From NCBI GenBank assembly GCA_965371945.1, contig CBDVAK010000136.1:1-9106 (forward strand): a stretch of 9,106 nucleotides of DNA, given 5' to 3'. This document shows positions 1 through 6,692 of this stretch, one piece after another (the first letter of the stretch is position 1; each line of letters begins with the position of its first letter). The notes beneath the pieces were generated by a model. That model saw nothing but the letters and a program-made list of their open reading frames with translations, ran no database searches and was not told the DNA's origin. This DNA comes from CBDVAK01 sp965371945 (GTDB taxonomy: Bacteria; Pseudomonadota; Gammaproteobacteria; Competibacterales; JAHEDQ01). A program made the translations under genes and the position numbers.

Positions 1-91
1 TGGCGGAGAGGGCGGGATTCGAACCCGCGATACGCTGTTAACGTATACACACTTTCCAGGCGTGCGCCTTCAGCCGCTCGGCCACCTCTCC
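1..91 (-). tRNA. tRNA-Ser with GGA anticodon, CCA end encoded
   Basis: Read on the minus strand, the sequence folds into a class II (long variable arm) tRNA. The acceptor arms GGAGAGG (91-85) and CCTCTCC (11-5) pair fully. A D-arm begins GCCGAGCGG. The anticodon stem CACGC/GTGTG contains one G-U pair and closes the 7-nt loop CTGGAAA, giving anticodon GGA (plus strand 55-57), which reads the serine codons UCC and UCU. The variable arm forms a TACG/CGTA stem. The T-arm is GCGGG-TTCGAAT-CCCGC, followed by discriminator G and an encoded CCA at 3-1. A G73 discriminator and long variable arm are the known identity elements of serine tRNA. The gene begins 61 nt after the pnp stop on the same strand, with no obvious promoter in the gap, so it may be co-transcribed with pnp and cut out by processing. 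The window ends exactly at the CCA, so what follows is unknown. Confidence 0.97.
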
Positions 92-95
92 GTTT

Positions 96-109
96 CCCTC
101 TTGCGAGGG
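96..109 (-). other. Small hairpin with GCAA tetraloop between pnp and tRNA-Ser
   Basis: On the minus strand CCCTC-GCAA-GAGGG forms a 5-bp stem closed by a GNRA-type tetraloop. It ends 4 nt before the first base of the tRNA and directly abuts the larger pnp-distal hairpin, sharing base 109. It has no U-tract, so it is not a terminator by itself. It could help define the end of the pnp message or the tRNA 5' processing site. That role is inference. Confidence 0.6.
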
Positions 110-138
110 CGCCTGATACTAAGTGAAGTATCAGGCGC
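109..138 (-). terminator. Perfect 12-bp hairpin after pnp (terminator lacking a U-tract, or processing/stability element)
   Basis: GCGCCTGATACT (minus strand 138-127) is perfectly complementary to AGTATCAGGCGC (120-109), with the 6-nt loop TCACTT. It starts 14 nt past the pnp stop codon. The bases after it on the minus strand are CCTCGCAAG, not a run of T, so it does not meet the usual form of an intrinsic terminator. On the plus strand only TTT follows. Likely roles are a 3' stabiliser of the pnp message, a double-strand-specific RNase site that separates mRNA from tRNA, or partial termination. The structure is seen directly; its role is inferred. Confidence 0.6.
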
Positions 139-152
139 TTTGCAACATGACC

Positions 153-2228
153 TCAGGCAACATCCTTCATGGTCAGGCGGATTCTGCCCTGCCGGTCGAT
201 CTCCATTACCTTGACCTTGACAGTCTCACCGACCTGGACCACGTCGGTAACTTTTTCGACGCGATGATCGGTCAACTGGGAGATGTGGACCATGCCATCC
301 TTGCCGGGCAGGATGCTGACGAAGGCGCCGAAGTCCATGATACGAACCACTTTGCCCTCGTAGATGGTGCCAACCTCGACATCCGCGGTGATCTGTTCGA
401 TGCGCCGCCGTGCTTCTTCGCCGGCATCCTTGTCGACCGCGGCAATCTTGATGGTGCCGTCGTCCTCGATGTCGATGCTGGCCCCGGTTTCCTCGGTAAT
501 CGACCGAATGGTGACGCCGCCCTTGCCGATCACGTCGCGGATCTTGTCGGGGTGGATACGGATGGTCATGATACGCGGCGCGAATTCGGAGATGTCGGAT
601 CGCGGCGCGGAGATTACCGCATTCATCTCACCAAGGATGTGCAGGCGTCCTTCACGGGCCTGATCCAGGGCGGCGGACATAATCTCGCGGGTGATACCGT
701 CGATCTTGATATCCATCTGCAGAGCGGTCACACCGTCTTTGGTACCGGCCACCTTGAAATCCATATCGCCAAGGTGGTCCTCGTCACCCATGATGTCGCT
801 GAGCACCTGGAAGCGGTCGCCTTCCATGATCAACCCCATCGCGATCCCGGCTACCGGCGCCTTCAGCGGCACACCGGCATCCATCAACGCCAGACTGGTT
901 CCACAGACCGTGGCCATGGAACTGGAACCGTTGGACTCGGTAACTTCCGACACCACTCGCAGCGTGTACGGGAACTCCTCCTGGTCGGGCATCATTGCGA
1001 TGAGGCTGCGCTTGGCGAGCCGGCCGTGACCAATCTCACGACGTTTTGGTGAGCCCATGAAGCCCGTTTCACCAACGCAGTAAGGTGGGAAGTTATAGTG
1101 CAACATGAACACGTCGCGATATTCCCCCTCGATGGCGTCGACAATTTGCGAGTCGCGCGCCGTCCCCAGGGTCCCGACCACCAGTGCCTGAGTCTCGCCA
1201 CGGGTGAACAGTGCGGAGCCATGCGTTCTCGGCAGCACCCCCACCCGGATCGAGATCGGTCGTACGGCGCGGGTATCACGACCGTCGATACGCGGCTGTC
1301 CGTCCAGCACGCGGTTGCGGATCAGTGATTTCTCCAGGGAATGGACTGCGGCCGTAACCTCGCCGGCGGTCGGTCCTTCTTCGCTGGCAACGGCCTCCAC
1401 CACGGTACGACGCACCTCGGACAGCCGTTCCGTACGCTCCTGCTTGGCGAGGATCGAATAGGCAGCCAGCAGTGGTTCACGCCCGGCCTCCGCAACCTGC
1501 TCAGCCAATCCGGCCGGCGCATCCGGTGTGTCCAAGGTCCACGGCGTCTTGCCTGCTTCGGCAACGAGTTCACGGATCGTGCGGATCGCGATCTGCATCT
1601 GTTCGTGCCCGAACATGACCGCTTCCAGCATGACTGATTCCGACAGTTGATTGGCTTCTGACTCGACCATCAATACCGCGGTCTCGGTGCCGGCCACCAC
1701 CAGGTTGAGCTGCGACTCGGCCAATTCGGCAACACCGGGATTGAGTATATACTCGCCTTCCTTGTAACCAACCCGACAGCCCGCGATCGGACCGTTGAAC
1801 GGCAAACCGGATATCGCCATGGCAGCTGATGCACCGATCATGGCGGGGATGTCCGGGTCCACGTCAGGGTTGATCGACATGACGGTTGCCACCACCTGAA
1901 CCTCGTTACGGAATCCCTTGGGGAACAAGGGCCGCAGGGGGCGGTCAATCAACCGTGAAGTCAGGGTCTCCTTTTCCGAGGGACGCCCCTCGCGACGGAA
2001 AAAGCCACCCGGGATCTTGCCCGCGGAGTACACCCGTTCCTGATAGTTGACGGTGAGCGGGAAGAAATCCTGGCCCGGTTTGGCACTTTTGCGGCCGACC
2101 ACGGTCACCAACACGACGGTGTCGTCCATGCTGACCATGACCGCGCCATTGGCCTGGCGGGCAATTTCACCGGTTTCCAGGATCACGGAATGATCGCCGT
2201 AGCGAAAAGTTTTCTTGATAGGATTCAC
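153..2228 (-). CDS. pnp: Polyribonucleotide nucleotidyltransferase (PNPase)
   Basis: This cytoplasmic 3'-5' exoribonuclease uses phosphate to release nucleoside diphosphates and is a trimer and degradosome partner in relatives. The 691-residue protein has the full family layout: a first RNase PH-like domain (about 10-145), an all-helical domain (about 240-315), a second, catalytic RNase PH-like domain (about 320-545), a KH domain (about 550-612, GKGG at 568-571) and an S1 domain (about 618-690). The phosphate-binding NGSSSM (433-438) and the acidic active-site cluster around DEDHLGDMD (482-490) are intact. E. coli PNPase is 711 residues; the difference is mainly that the short Ala/Pro/Glu tail after S1 is absent. 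The start is GTG at 2228, with AGGA seven bases upstream, and gives MNPIKKTFRYGDHSV, which matches the family N-terminus. It lies 41 nt after rpsO, with no U-tract terminator between them, so it is probably read from the same message. PNPase is known to repress its own mRNA in E. coli after a cut in the rpsO-pnp spacer; only a weak 4-bp GGCG/CGCC hairpin is visible there. Confidence 0.98.
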   Translation of the reverse strand: MNPIKKTFRYGDHSVILETGEIARQANGAVMVSMDDTVVLVTVVGRKSAKPGQDFFPLTVNYQERVYSAGKIPGGFFRREGRPSEKETLTSRLIDRPLRPLFPKGFRNEVQVVATVMSINPDVDPDIPAMIGASAAMAISGLPFNGPIAGCRVGYKEGEYILNPGVAELAESQLNLVVAGTETAVLMVESEANQLSESVMLEAVMFGHEQMQIAIRTIRELVAEAGKTPWTLDTPDAPAGLAEQVAEAGREPLLAAYSILAKQERTERLSEVRRTVVEAVASEEGPTAGEVTAAVHSLEKSLIRNRVLDGQPRIDGRDTRAVRPISIRVGVLPRTHGSALFTRGETQALVVGTLGTARDSQIVDAIEGEYRDVFMLHYNFPPYCVGETGFMGSPKRREIGHGRLAKRSLIAMMPDQEEFPYTLRVVSEVTESNGSSSMATVCGTSLALMDAGVPLKAPVAGIAMGLIMEGDRFQVLSDIMGDEDHLGDMDFKVAGTKDGVTALQMDIKIDGITREIMSAALDQAREGRLHILGEMNAVISAPRSDISEFAPRIMTIRIHPDKIRDVIGKGGVTIRSITEETGASIDIEDDGTIKIAAVDKDAGEEARRRIEQITADVEVGTIYEGKVVRIMDFGAFVSILPGKDGMVHISQLTDHRVEKVTDVVQVGETVKVKVMEIDRQGRIRLTMKDVA

Positions 2229-2269
2229 AAATCAGTCCTGATAGTTGTCGGCGTTGGATCCGCCAGTGA

Positions 2270-2539
2270 TTAACGACGCAGGCCCAGACTGGCGATCAGC
2301 GCTCGGTAGCGCTCGCCGTCACGTCCTTTCAGATAGTCGAGCAGCTTGCGCCGCTTGTTGACCATCTTCAAAAGCCCTTGTCGGGAATGATGATCCTGCT
2401 TGTGCTTGGAAAAATGCTGCTGCAAATCGTTGATACGATGGGTCAGCAATGCAACCTGCACTTCCGGAGAGCCGGTGTCACCGGGAACTCGCTGGTATTC
2501 CGATACAAGCTTCGCCTTGTCGGCTGCATTCAGCGACAT
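2270..2539 (-). CDS. rpsO: 30S ribosomal protein S15
   Basis: S15 is a primary binding protein of 16S rRNA that organises the central domain (platform) of the 30S subunit and touches the 50S subunit in a bridge. The protein has 89 residues, the standard length. It contains the conserved DTGSPEVQVALLT (21-33), the basic HKQDHHSRQGLLKMVNKRRKLLDYL region (46-70, written here across conserved helices) and the LGLRR end. An open frame extends upstream to a GTG at 2656, overlapping the truB stop, but the family length, the typical MSLNAADKAKL start and a strong GAGGAG ribosome site nine bases before the ATG at 2539 fix the start here. S15 in E. coli represses its own translation through its mRNA leader. 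The 113-nt truB-rpsO gap gives room for such an operator, but I do not see the E. coli pseudoknot. Confidence 0.98.
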   Translation of the reverse strand: MSLNAADKAKLVSEYQRVPGDTGSPEVQVALLTHRINDLQQHFSKHKQDHHSRQGLLKMVNKRRKLLDYLKGRDGERYRALIASLGLRR

Positions 2540-2602
2540 TTGCCGATACTCCTCAATTGTCTGTTCAAACGGTCTTGGGTTAAGGAAGCCCTGACACGGG
2601 TT

Positions 2603-2630
2603 CAAGAAAAGATTGGCGGCCCCTGCCACC
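2603..2630 (-). terminator. Weak terminator-like hairpin between truB and rpsO
   Basis: On the minus strand GGTGGC (2630-2625) pairs with GCCGCC (2620-2615) around the loop AGGG. The stem has six pairs, one of them G-U. It is followed by AATCTTTTCTTG, a broken T-rich stretch. It sits 22 nt after the truB stop, in the longest spacer of the operon. It could attenuate transcription between truB and the rpsO-pnp pair or form part of the rpsO leader. The U-tract is interrupted, so strong termination is unlikely. Confidence 0.4.
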
Positions 2631-2652
2631 GATCCGGTTGATCCAACGGGTC

Positions 2653-3561
2653 TCACACCTGCATGATTCTGCGCGGTGCGACCCGGCCATCGTCATCGAT
2701 CTCGCCGATCCCGACGAAATCAGAGTCGTTTTGGTAAATGCGTACCCAGCCCCGCAACGGTGCACGGGGCACCAACACGGCCTGACCGTGGCGCAGATAG
2801 TGAGCCATGTCGTCATTGAGCCTGACGCTGGGCCAGCTCTTGAGCGCCGAATCCAATGGCAACAGGATCGTATCCAACTGTCCGGACGCGGCCAGCGACT
2901 CCAGCGCGGCCATGGTTACCATGGGCTCATCCAGGTAAGGCTCGACACCGGTACGACGAAGTGCGGTCACGTGCGCGCCACAACCGAGTTCTCGCCCCAG
3001 ATCCTCGACCAGCACGCGTACATAGGTTCCCTTGGAGCACTGCATCTCGAACTGCACGACTTCGCCCTCGATCGCAAGCAGGCGGATATAGCGAATCGAG
3101 ACCCGCCGCGGTTCGCGTTCCACCTCGATGCCCTGCCGGGCCAATTCGTAGAGCCGCTTGCCGTTGTGATGCAGCGCCGAGTACATCGGTGGTATCTGTT
3201 CGATGTCACCGACAAATCCCTGCAACACCTGTTCGACGCGATCCAGCGCCAGCGCGGATACCGGGTGGCGCTCGACGACTTCACCCTCGGCGTCCCCGGT
3301 GGCGGTGGTTTGGCCCAACACACAGTCGGTCACGTACACCTTGTCGGCGTCGAGCAGAAATGCGGATACTTTGGTGGCTTCGCCGAGACACACAGGCAGC
3401 ATTCCGCTCGCCAGCGGGTCCAGACTTCCAGTGTGTCCGGCCTTGCGGGCATTGAACAGCCGTTTGACGGCCTGTAGCGCCTGATTGGAGCTGCGCCCAA
3501 CGGGCTTGTCGAGAAGAACGACCCCGTTGACCACACGACCCCGAGAGTGTCGATCTGCCAA
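2653..3561 (-). CDS. truB: tRNA pseudouridine(55) synthase TruB, TTG start
   Basis: TruB isomerises uridine 55 in the T-loop of nearly all tRNAs to pseudouridine and also acts as a tRNA folding chaperone. The 302-residue protein has the family motifs: NGVVLLDKPVGRSSN (12-26), AGHTGSLDPLASGMLP (41-56) with catalytic Asp48, the same number as in E. coli, QIPPMYSALHHNGKRLYELAR (122-142, split here for reading) with the conserved Tyr127, and SKGTYVRVLVEDLG (176-189). A C-terminal PUA-like domain lies at about 250-300. The start is TTG at 3561. No ATG or GTG lies just upstream in frame, a good AGGGGA ribosome site stands six bases before the TTG, and the N-terminus then aligns to E. coli TruB residue for residue in length. 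The gene follows rbfA after 76 nt and precedes rpsO. Nothing looks damaged. Confidence 0.97.
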   Translation of the reverse strand: MADRHSRGRVVNGVVLLDKPVGRSSNQALQAVKRLFNARKAGHTGSLDPLASGMLPVCLGEATKVSAFLLDADKVYVTDCVLGQTTATGDAEGEVVERHPVSALALDRVEQVLQGFVGDIEQIPPMYSALHHNGKRLYELARQGIEVEREPRRVSIRYIRLLAIEGEVVQFEMQCSKGTYVRVLVEDLGRELGCGAHVTALRRTGVEPYLDEPMVTMAALESLAASGQLDTILLPLDSALKSWPSVRLNDDMAHYLRHGQAVLVPRAPLRGWVRIYQNDSDFVGIGEIDDDGRVAPRRIMQV

Positions 3562-3637
3562 TGAATATCCCCTGTTACCTGTAGCTGATGGCCCAAATTC
3601 CGCCCAGGGTGGCAGAGGGGCCGCTGAAGAAAGCGCG

Positions 3638-4087
3638 CTAGTCTAGCGTATCGTCGGGATTGATGCCAGGAGGCTGTCCCTGAACAGGTTGATCATCGGC
3701 CGGCGTGCCCAGGGGACCACCGTGCCGGGCCTGGTCCTCGGCCACCGCCGTAGTGATCAATGCCGACAGCCTGGAACCCCGTTCGACCGACTCGTCATAC
3801 ACGAACACCAGCCGGGGGACGGTACGCAGCCGCACACGCCGCCCCAGTTCTCCCCGCAGGAACCCGGCCGCAGCGTTGAGATCATCGACCAGTTCCTCGC
3901 GCACCTGGCGATCGCTGCCGATATGGGTGATATAGACCCGCGCATGGCCCAGATCCCGCGACACTTCCGTATCGGTGATAGAGACCATCGTCATACGTGG
4001 ATCGTCGAGCGCGGTGCGGATCAACTCCGCCAGTTCACGGCGAATCTGCTCACCAACGCGCTCGGTTCTGGCGTATGACTTGCTCAT
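3638..4087 (-). CDS. rbfA: 30S ribosome-binding factor RbfA
   Basis: RbfA is a small cold-shock-linked assembly factor that binds the late 30S precursor near helix 1 and the neck of 16S rRNA. The 149-residue protein begins with the basic helix KSYARTERVGEQIRRELAEL (3-22). It continues with DPRMTMVSITDTEVSRDLGHARVYI (29-53, quoted in family order) and ends the fold with LRTVPRLVFVYDESVERGSRL (87-107). The altered KH turn characteristic of RbfA is seen as AAG at 73-75. After about residue 118 the protein has a Gly/Pro/Gln/Asp-rich tail that is probably disordered, which makes it longer than the 133-residue E. coli protein. ATG at 4087 is 29 nt after the infB stop; only a weak CGGA ribosome site is seen. 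It sits next to infB as in most relatives. Confidence 0.96.
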   Translation of the reverse strand: MSKSYARTERVGEQIRRELAELIRTALDDPRMTMVSITDTEVSRDLGHARVYITHIGSDRQVREELVDDLNAAAGFLRGELGRRVRLRTVPRLVFVYDESVERGSRLSALITTAVAEDQARHGGPLGTPADDQPVQGQPPGINPDDTLD

Positions 4088-4116
4088 TCCGTAACCCCGC
4101 CGTGCAGCCGCGGTGG

Positions 4117-6663
4117 CTACAACTGGGGCGCGACCTCCACCGTTTCGAAAACCTCGATCTGGTCACCGACCTTGACATCATTGTAGTTCTTGACGCCGAT
4201 GCCGCATTCCATGCCGTTGCGCACCTCGCTGACATCGTCCTTGAACCGTCGCAGCGACTCCAACTGTCCCTCGTAGATCACCACGTTGTCACGCAGCACG
4301 CGGATGGGATTGTGGCGTTTGACGATACCCTCCACCACCATGCATCCCGCCACCGCCCCGATCTTGGGCGCCCGGAACACGTCGCGGACTTCCGCCAGAC
4401 CAACGATCTCTTCCCTGAACTCGGGTGACAACATGCCCTGCATGGCCGACTTGACCTCGTCGATGGCCTCGTAGATGACACTGTAGTAGTGGAGATCGAC
4501 CCCTTCCTCACTGATCAGCTTTCGCGCTGCCGCATCGGCACGCACGTTGAAGCCAATCAGAATGGCATTGGAGGCAACCGCGAGGTTGGCATCGGATTCG
4601 GTAATCCCACCGACGCCCGACGCCACGATCTTGACCTTGACGTCGTCGGTGGACAAATTCTCGAGTGCGTCCGAGAGCGCTTCCACCGAGCCCTGCACGT
4701 CGGCCTTCAGGACTACATTCAGAGTCTTTACATCGCCTTCGGACATCTGTTCGAACAGGTTGTCGAGCTTGGCTTTCTGCTGTCTGGCCAGCTTCACCTC
4801 ACGGGACTTGCCCTGCCGAAGCAGAGCCACTTCGCGCGCTTTGCGCTCATCCGCGACCACCACCGCTTCGTCGCCCGCCTGCGCGGTCCCGGACAATCCC
4901 AGCACCTCCACCGGCATCGAAGGCCCGGCATCGTCGACGGTCTTGCCGGATTCATCGAGCAGGGCGCGCACCCGGCCGAAATGGAGGCCAGCCAACAGGA
5001 TATCGCCCTTGTGCAGAGTGCCGCGCTGTACCAGCACGGTGGCGACCGGTCCGCGCCCCTTGTCGAGCCGGGACTCCAGAACAACTCCGATCGCGGGGCC
5101 GGTATCCGCGGTGCGCAGTTCCATGACCTCGGCCTGCAACAGTATGCCGTCCAGTAAATCGTCGATGCCCTCACCGGTATGCGCCGACACCGGCACACAC
5201 ATGGTATCTCCGCCCCAGTCTTCCGGGATCACGGCATGCTGCGACAACTCGTTCTTGACCCGATCCAGATCAGCACCTTCCTTGTCCATTTTGTTGATGG
5301 CCACGATCAGCGTCGCCTCGGCTGCCCGGGAATGCTGAATGGCCTCTATGGTTTGCGGCATCACACCATCGTCAGCCGCCACCACCAGCACGACGATGTC
5401 GGTGGCGCGGGCACCGCGGGCGCGCATCGCGGTGAACGCGGCATGCCCTGGAGTATCGAGAAAAGTGACTACCCCTTTCGCGGTCTCGACATGGTAGGCG
5501 CCAATGTGCTGGGTAATGCCACCGGCCTCACCGGCCGCCACTCTGGTGCGGCGGATGAAATCGAGCAACGAAGTCTTACCATGATCGACATGGCCCATGA
5601 TAGTGACCACTGGCGCACGCGGTACCTGTTCGGCGTCGCTGTCTACCTGGGCCACCACCTGGTTCTCGCCCTCGCTGTCGCTTTGCAGTACGTACTTGTG
5701 ACCCATTTCCTCGACGACCAGGGCAGCAGTTTCCTGGTCAAGCACCTGATTGATGGTCACCATGGTGCCCATTTTCATCAGCGCCTTGATCACTTCGGTG
5801 GCTTTCACCGACATCTGCTGGGCCAGATCTCCGACCGACAGGGTCTCCGGCAGACTGACCTCGTGAACCACCGGCGCCGTGGGTTTGGTAAACGCGTGAC
5901 GAGTTTGTGGTGGCGGCGTGGTCAGCTTACCCCTGCGGGTCTTGCGGGTGGCGCGTAACGCCTTGATCTTGAGCCGCTCGCCGCGCTCGGTCTTGCGATG
6001 ACCGGTCTTGCGTTTGCGTTCGTCTTCGCTGGCCCGACGCTGTTGCTCCTCACGCAGGCGCTGCTGCTCCGCCTCCTGCGCAGCACTGTCCCGCTTCAGC
6101 TCTTCAGCCTGGAGCACGACCGCATCAGCCTGCAGCCGCGTTTCTGTTTCCGCTGCGTCGTGTGCTTCACGCTCGGCTTGTTCCAGCGCTACCTTCTCGG
6201 CCGCCGTGGCAGCCTCGAGCGCCTCGCTCTCGGTCATCTCGTGGACTTCGCGCCCGGCCTCCTCCGCCTCGGCCTCCTGCAGCTTGGCACGCGCTTCCAA
6301 CACCTCGTCGTCGGAATCCCGACGCTTGGCCTCCTCTTCTATGATCACGCTGCGCTTGACGTAGGTGCGCTTCTTGCGAACCTCCACGCTCACCGTCTTG
6401 ACCCGGCCTTGAATTCCCGACATCTTCAGCTCGGAATGACGCTTGCGATTGAGGGTAATGCGACGCGGTTCGGAGACACCAAGGGTCTCTTTGCGGCCAT
6501 GTGATTTGCGCAGATGTTCGAGCAGTCTGACCTTTTCGTCGTCAGTTATCGGGTCGGTGATGCTGATCGCCTCCAGCCCGGCCTCCTTGAGCTGTATCAA
6601 CAGGCGCTCCACTGGAATACCGACCGCATCCGCGAACTGTTCGACCGTCACATTCGTTGTCAT
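4117..6663 (-). CDS. infB: Translation initiation factor IF-2
   Basis: IF2 is the GTPase that brings formyl-methionyl-tRNA to the 30S subunit and promotes 50S joining. The protein has 848 residues; E. coli IF2 has 890. Domains in order are a small N-terminal IF2 domain (about 1-52), an IF2-associated basic segment (about 55-105), a long charged Ala/Glu/Gln/Arg region likely to be helical or coiled coil (about 105-240), a second IF2 N-type domain (about 268-325), the G domain (about 350-515), domain II (about 520-625), domain III (about 640-740) and C-terminal domains including the fMet-tRNA-binding one (about 750-848). The GTPase motifs are intact: GHVDHGKT (357-364), GGIT (381-384), DTPGH (403-407), NKMD (457-460) and SAHTGEG (493-499). 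ATG at 6663 lies 29 nt after the nusA stop. Only a poor G-rich ribosome site (GTAGGG) is seen. Internal ATG codons in the linker could give shorter forms, as known in E. coli, but I cannot show this. Confidence 0.98.
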   Translation of the reverse strand: MTTNVTVEQFADAVGIPVERLLIQLKEAGLEAISITDPITDDEKVRLLEHLRKSHGRKETLGVSEPRRITLNRKRHSELKMSGIQGRVKTVSVEVRKKRTYVKRSVIIEEEAKRRDSDDEVLEARAKLQEAEAEEAGREVHEMTESEALEAATAAEKVALEQAEREAHDAAETETRLQADAVVLQAEELKRDSAAQEAEQQRLREEQQRRASEDERKRKTGHRKTERGERLKIKALRATRKTRRGKLTTPPPQTRHAFTKPTAPVVHEVSLPETLSVGDLAQQMSVKATEVIKALMKMGTMVTINQVLDQETAALVVEEMGHKYVLQSDSEGENQVVAQVDSDAEQVPRAPVVTIMGHVDHGKTSLLDFIRRTRVAAGEAGGITQHIGAYHVETAKGVVTFLDTPGHAAFTAMRARGARATDIVVLVVAADDGVMPQTIEAIQHSRAAEATLIVAINKMDKEGADLDRVKNELSQHAVIPEDWGGDTMCVPVSAHTGEGIDDLLDGILLQAEVMELRTADTGPAIGVVLESRLDKGRGPVATVLVQRGTLHKGDILLAGLHFGRVRALLDESGKTVDDAGPSMPVEVLGLSGTAQAGDEAVVVADERKAREVALLRQGKSREVKLARQQKAKLDNLFEQMSEGDVKTLNVVLKADVQGSVEALSDALENLSTDDVKVKIVASGVGGITESDANLAVASNAILIGFNVRADAAARKLISEEGVDLHYYSVIYEAIDEVKSAMQGMLSPEFREEIVGLAEVRDVFRAPKIGAVAGCMVVEGIVKRHNPIRVLRDNVVIYEGQLESLRRFKDDVSEVRNGMECGIGVKNYNDVKVGDQIEVFETVEVAPQL

Positions 6664-6692
6664 TTGCTACCCTACCCCCGGACGGAAAACCA

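Noticed and set aside
123..1052. Long plus-strand open frame opposite pnp (309 codons)
   Set aside because: It lies entirely antisense to an intact, well-conserved pnp. Long antisense frames are expected in GC-rich genes with biased third positions, and its protein has no recognisable domain.
2229..2269. Terminator between rpsO and pnp, as in E. coli
   Set aside because: Only a 4-bp GGCG/CGCC hairpin without a T-run is present, so no terminator can be supported.
2638..3477. Plus-strand open frame opposite truB (279 codons)
   Set aside because: It is a shadow of truB; its His-rich, Gln-rich composition is typical of an antisense frame, with no family resemblance.
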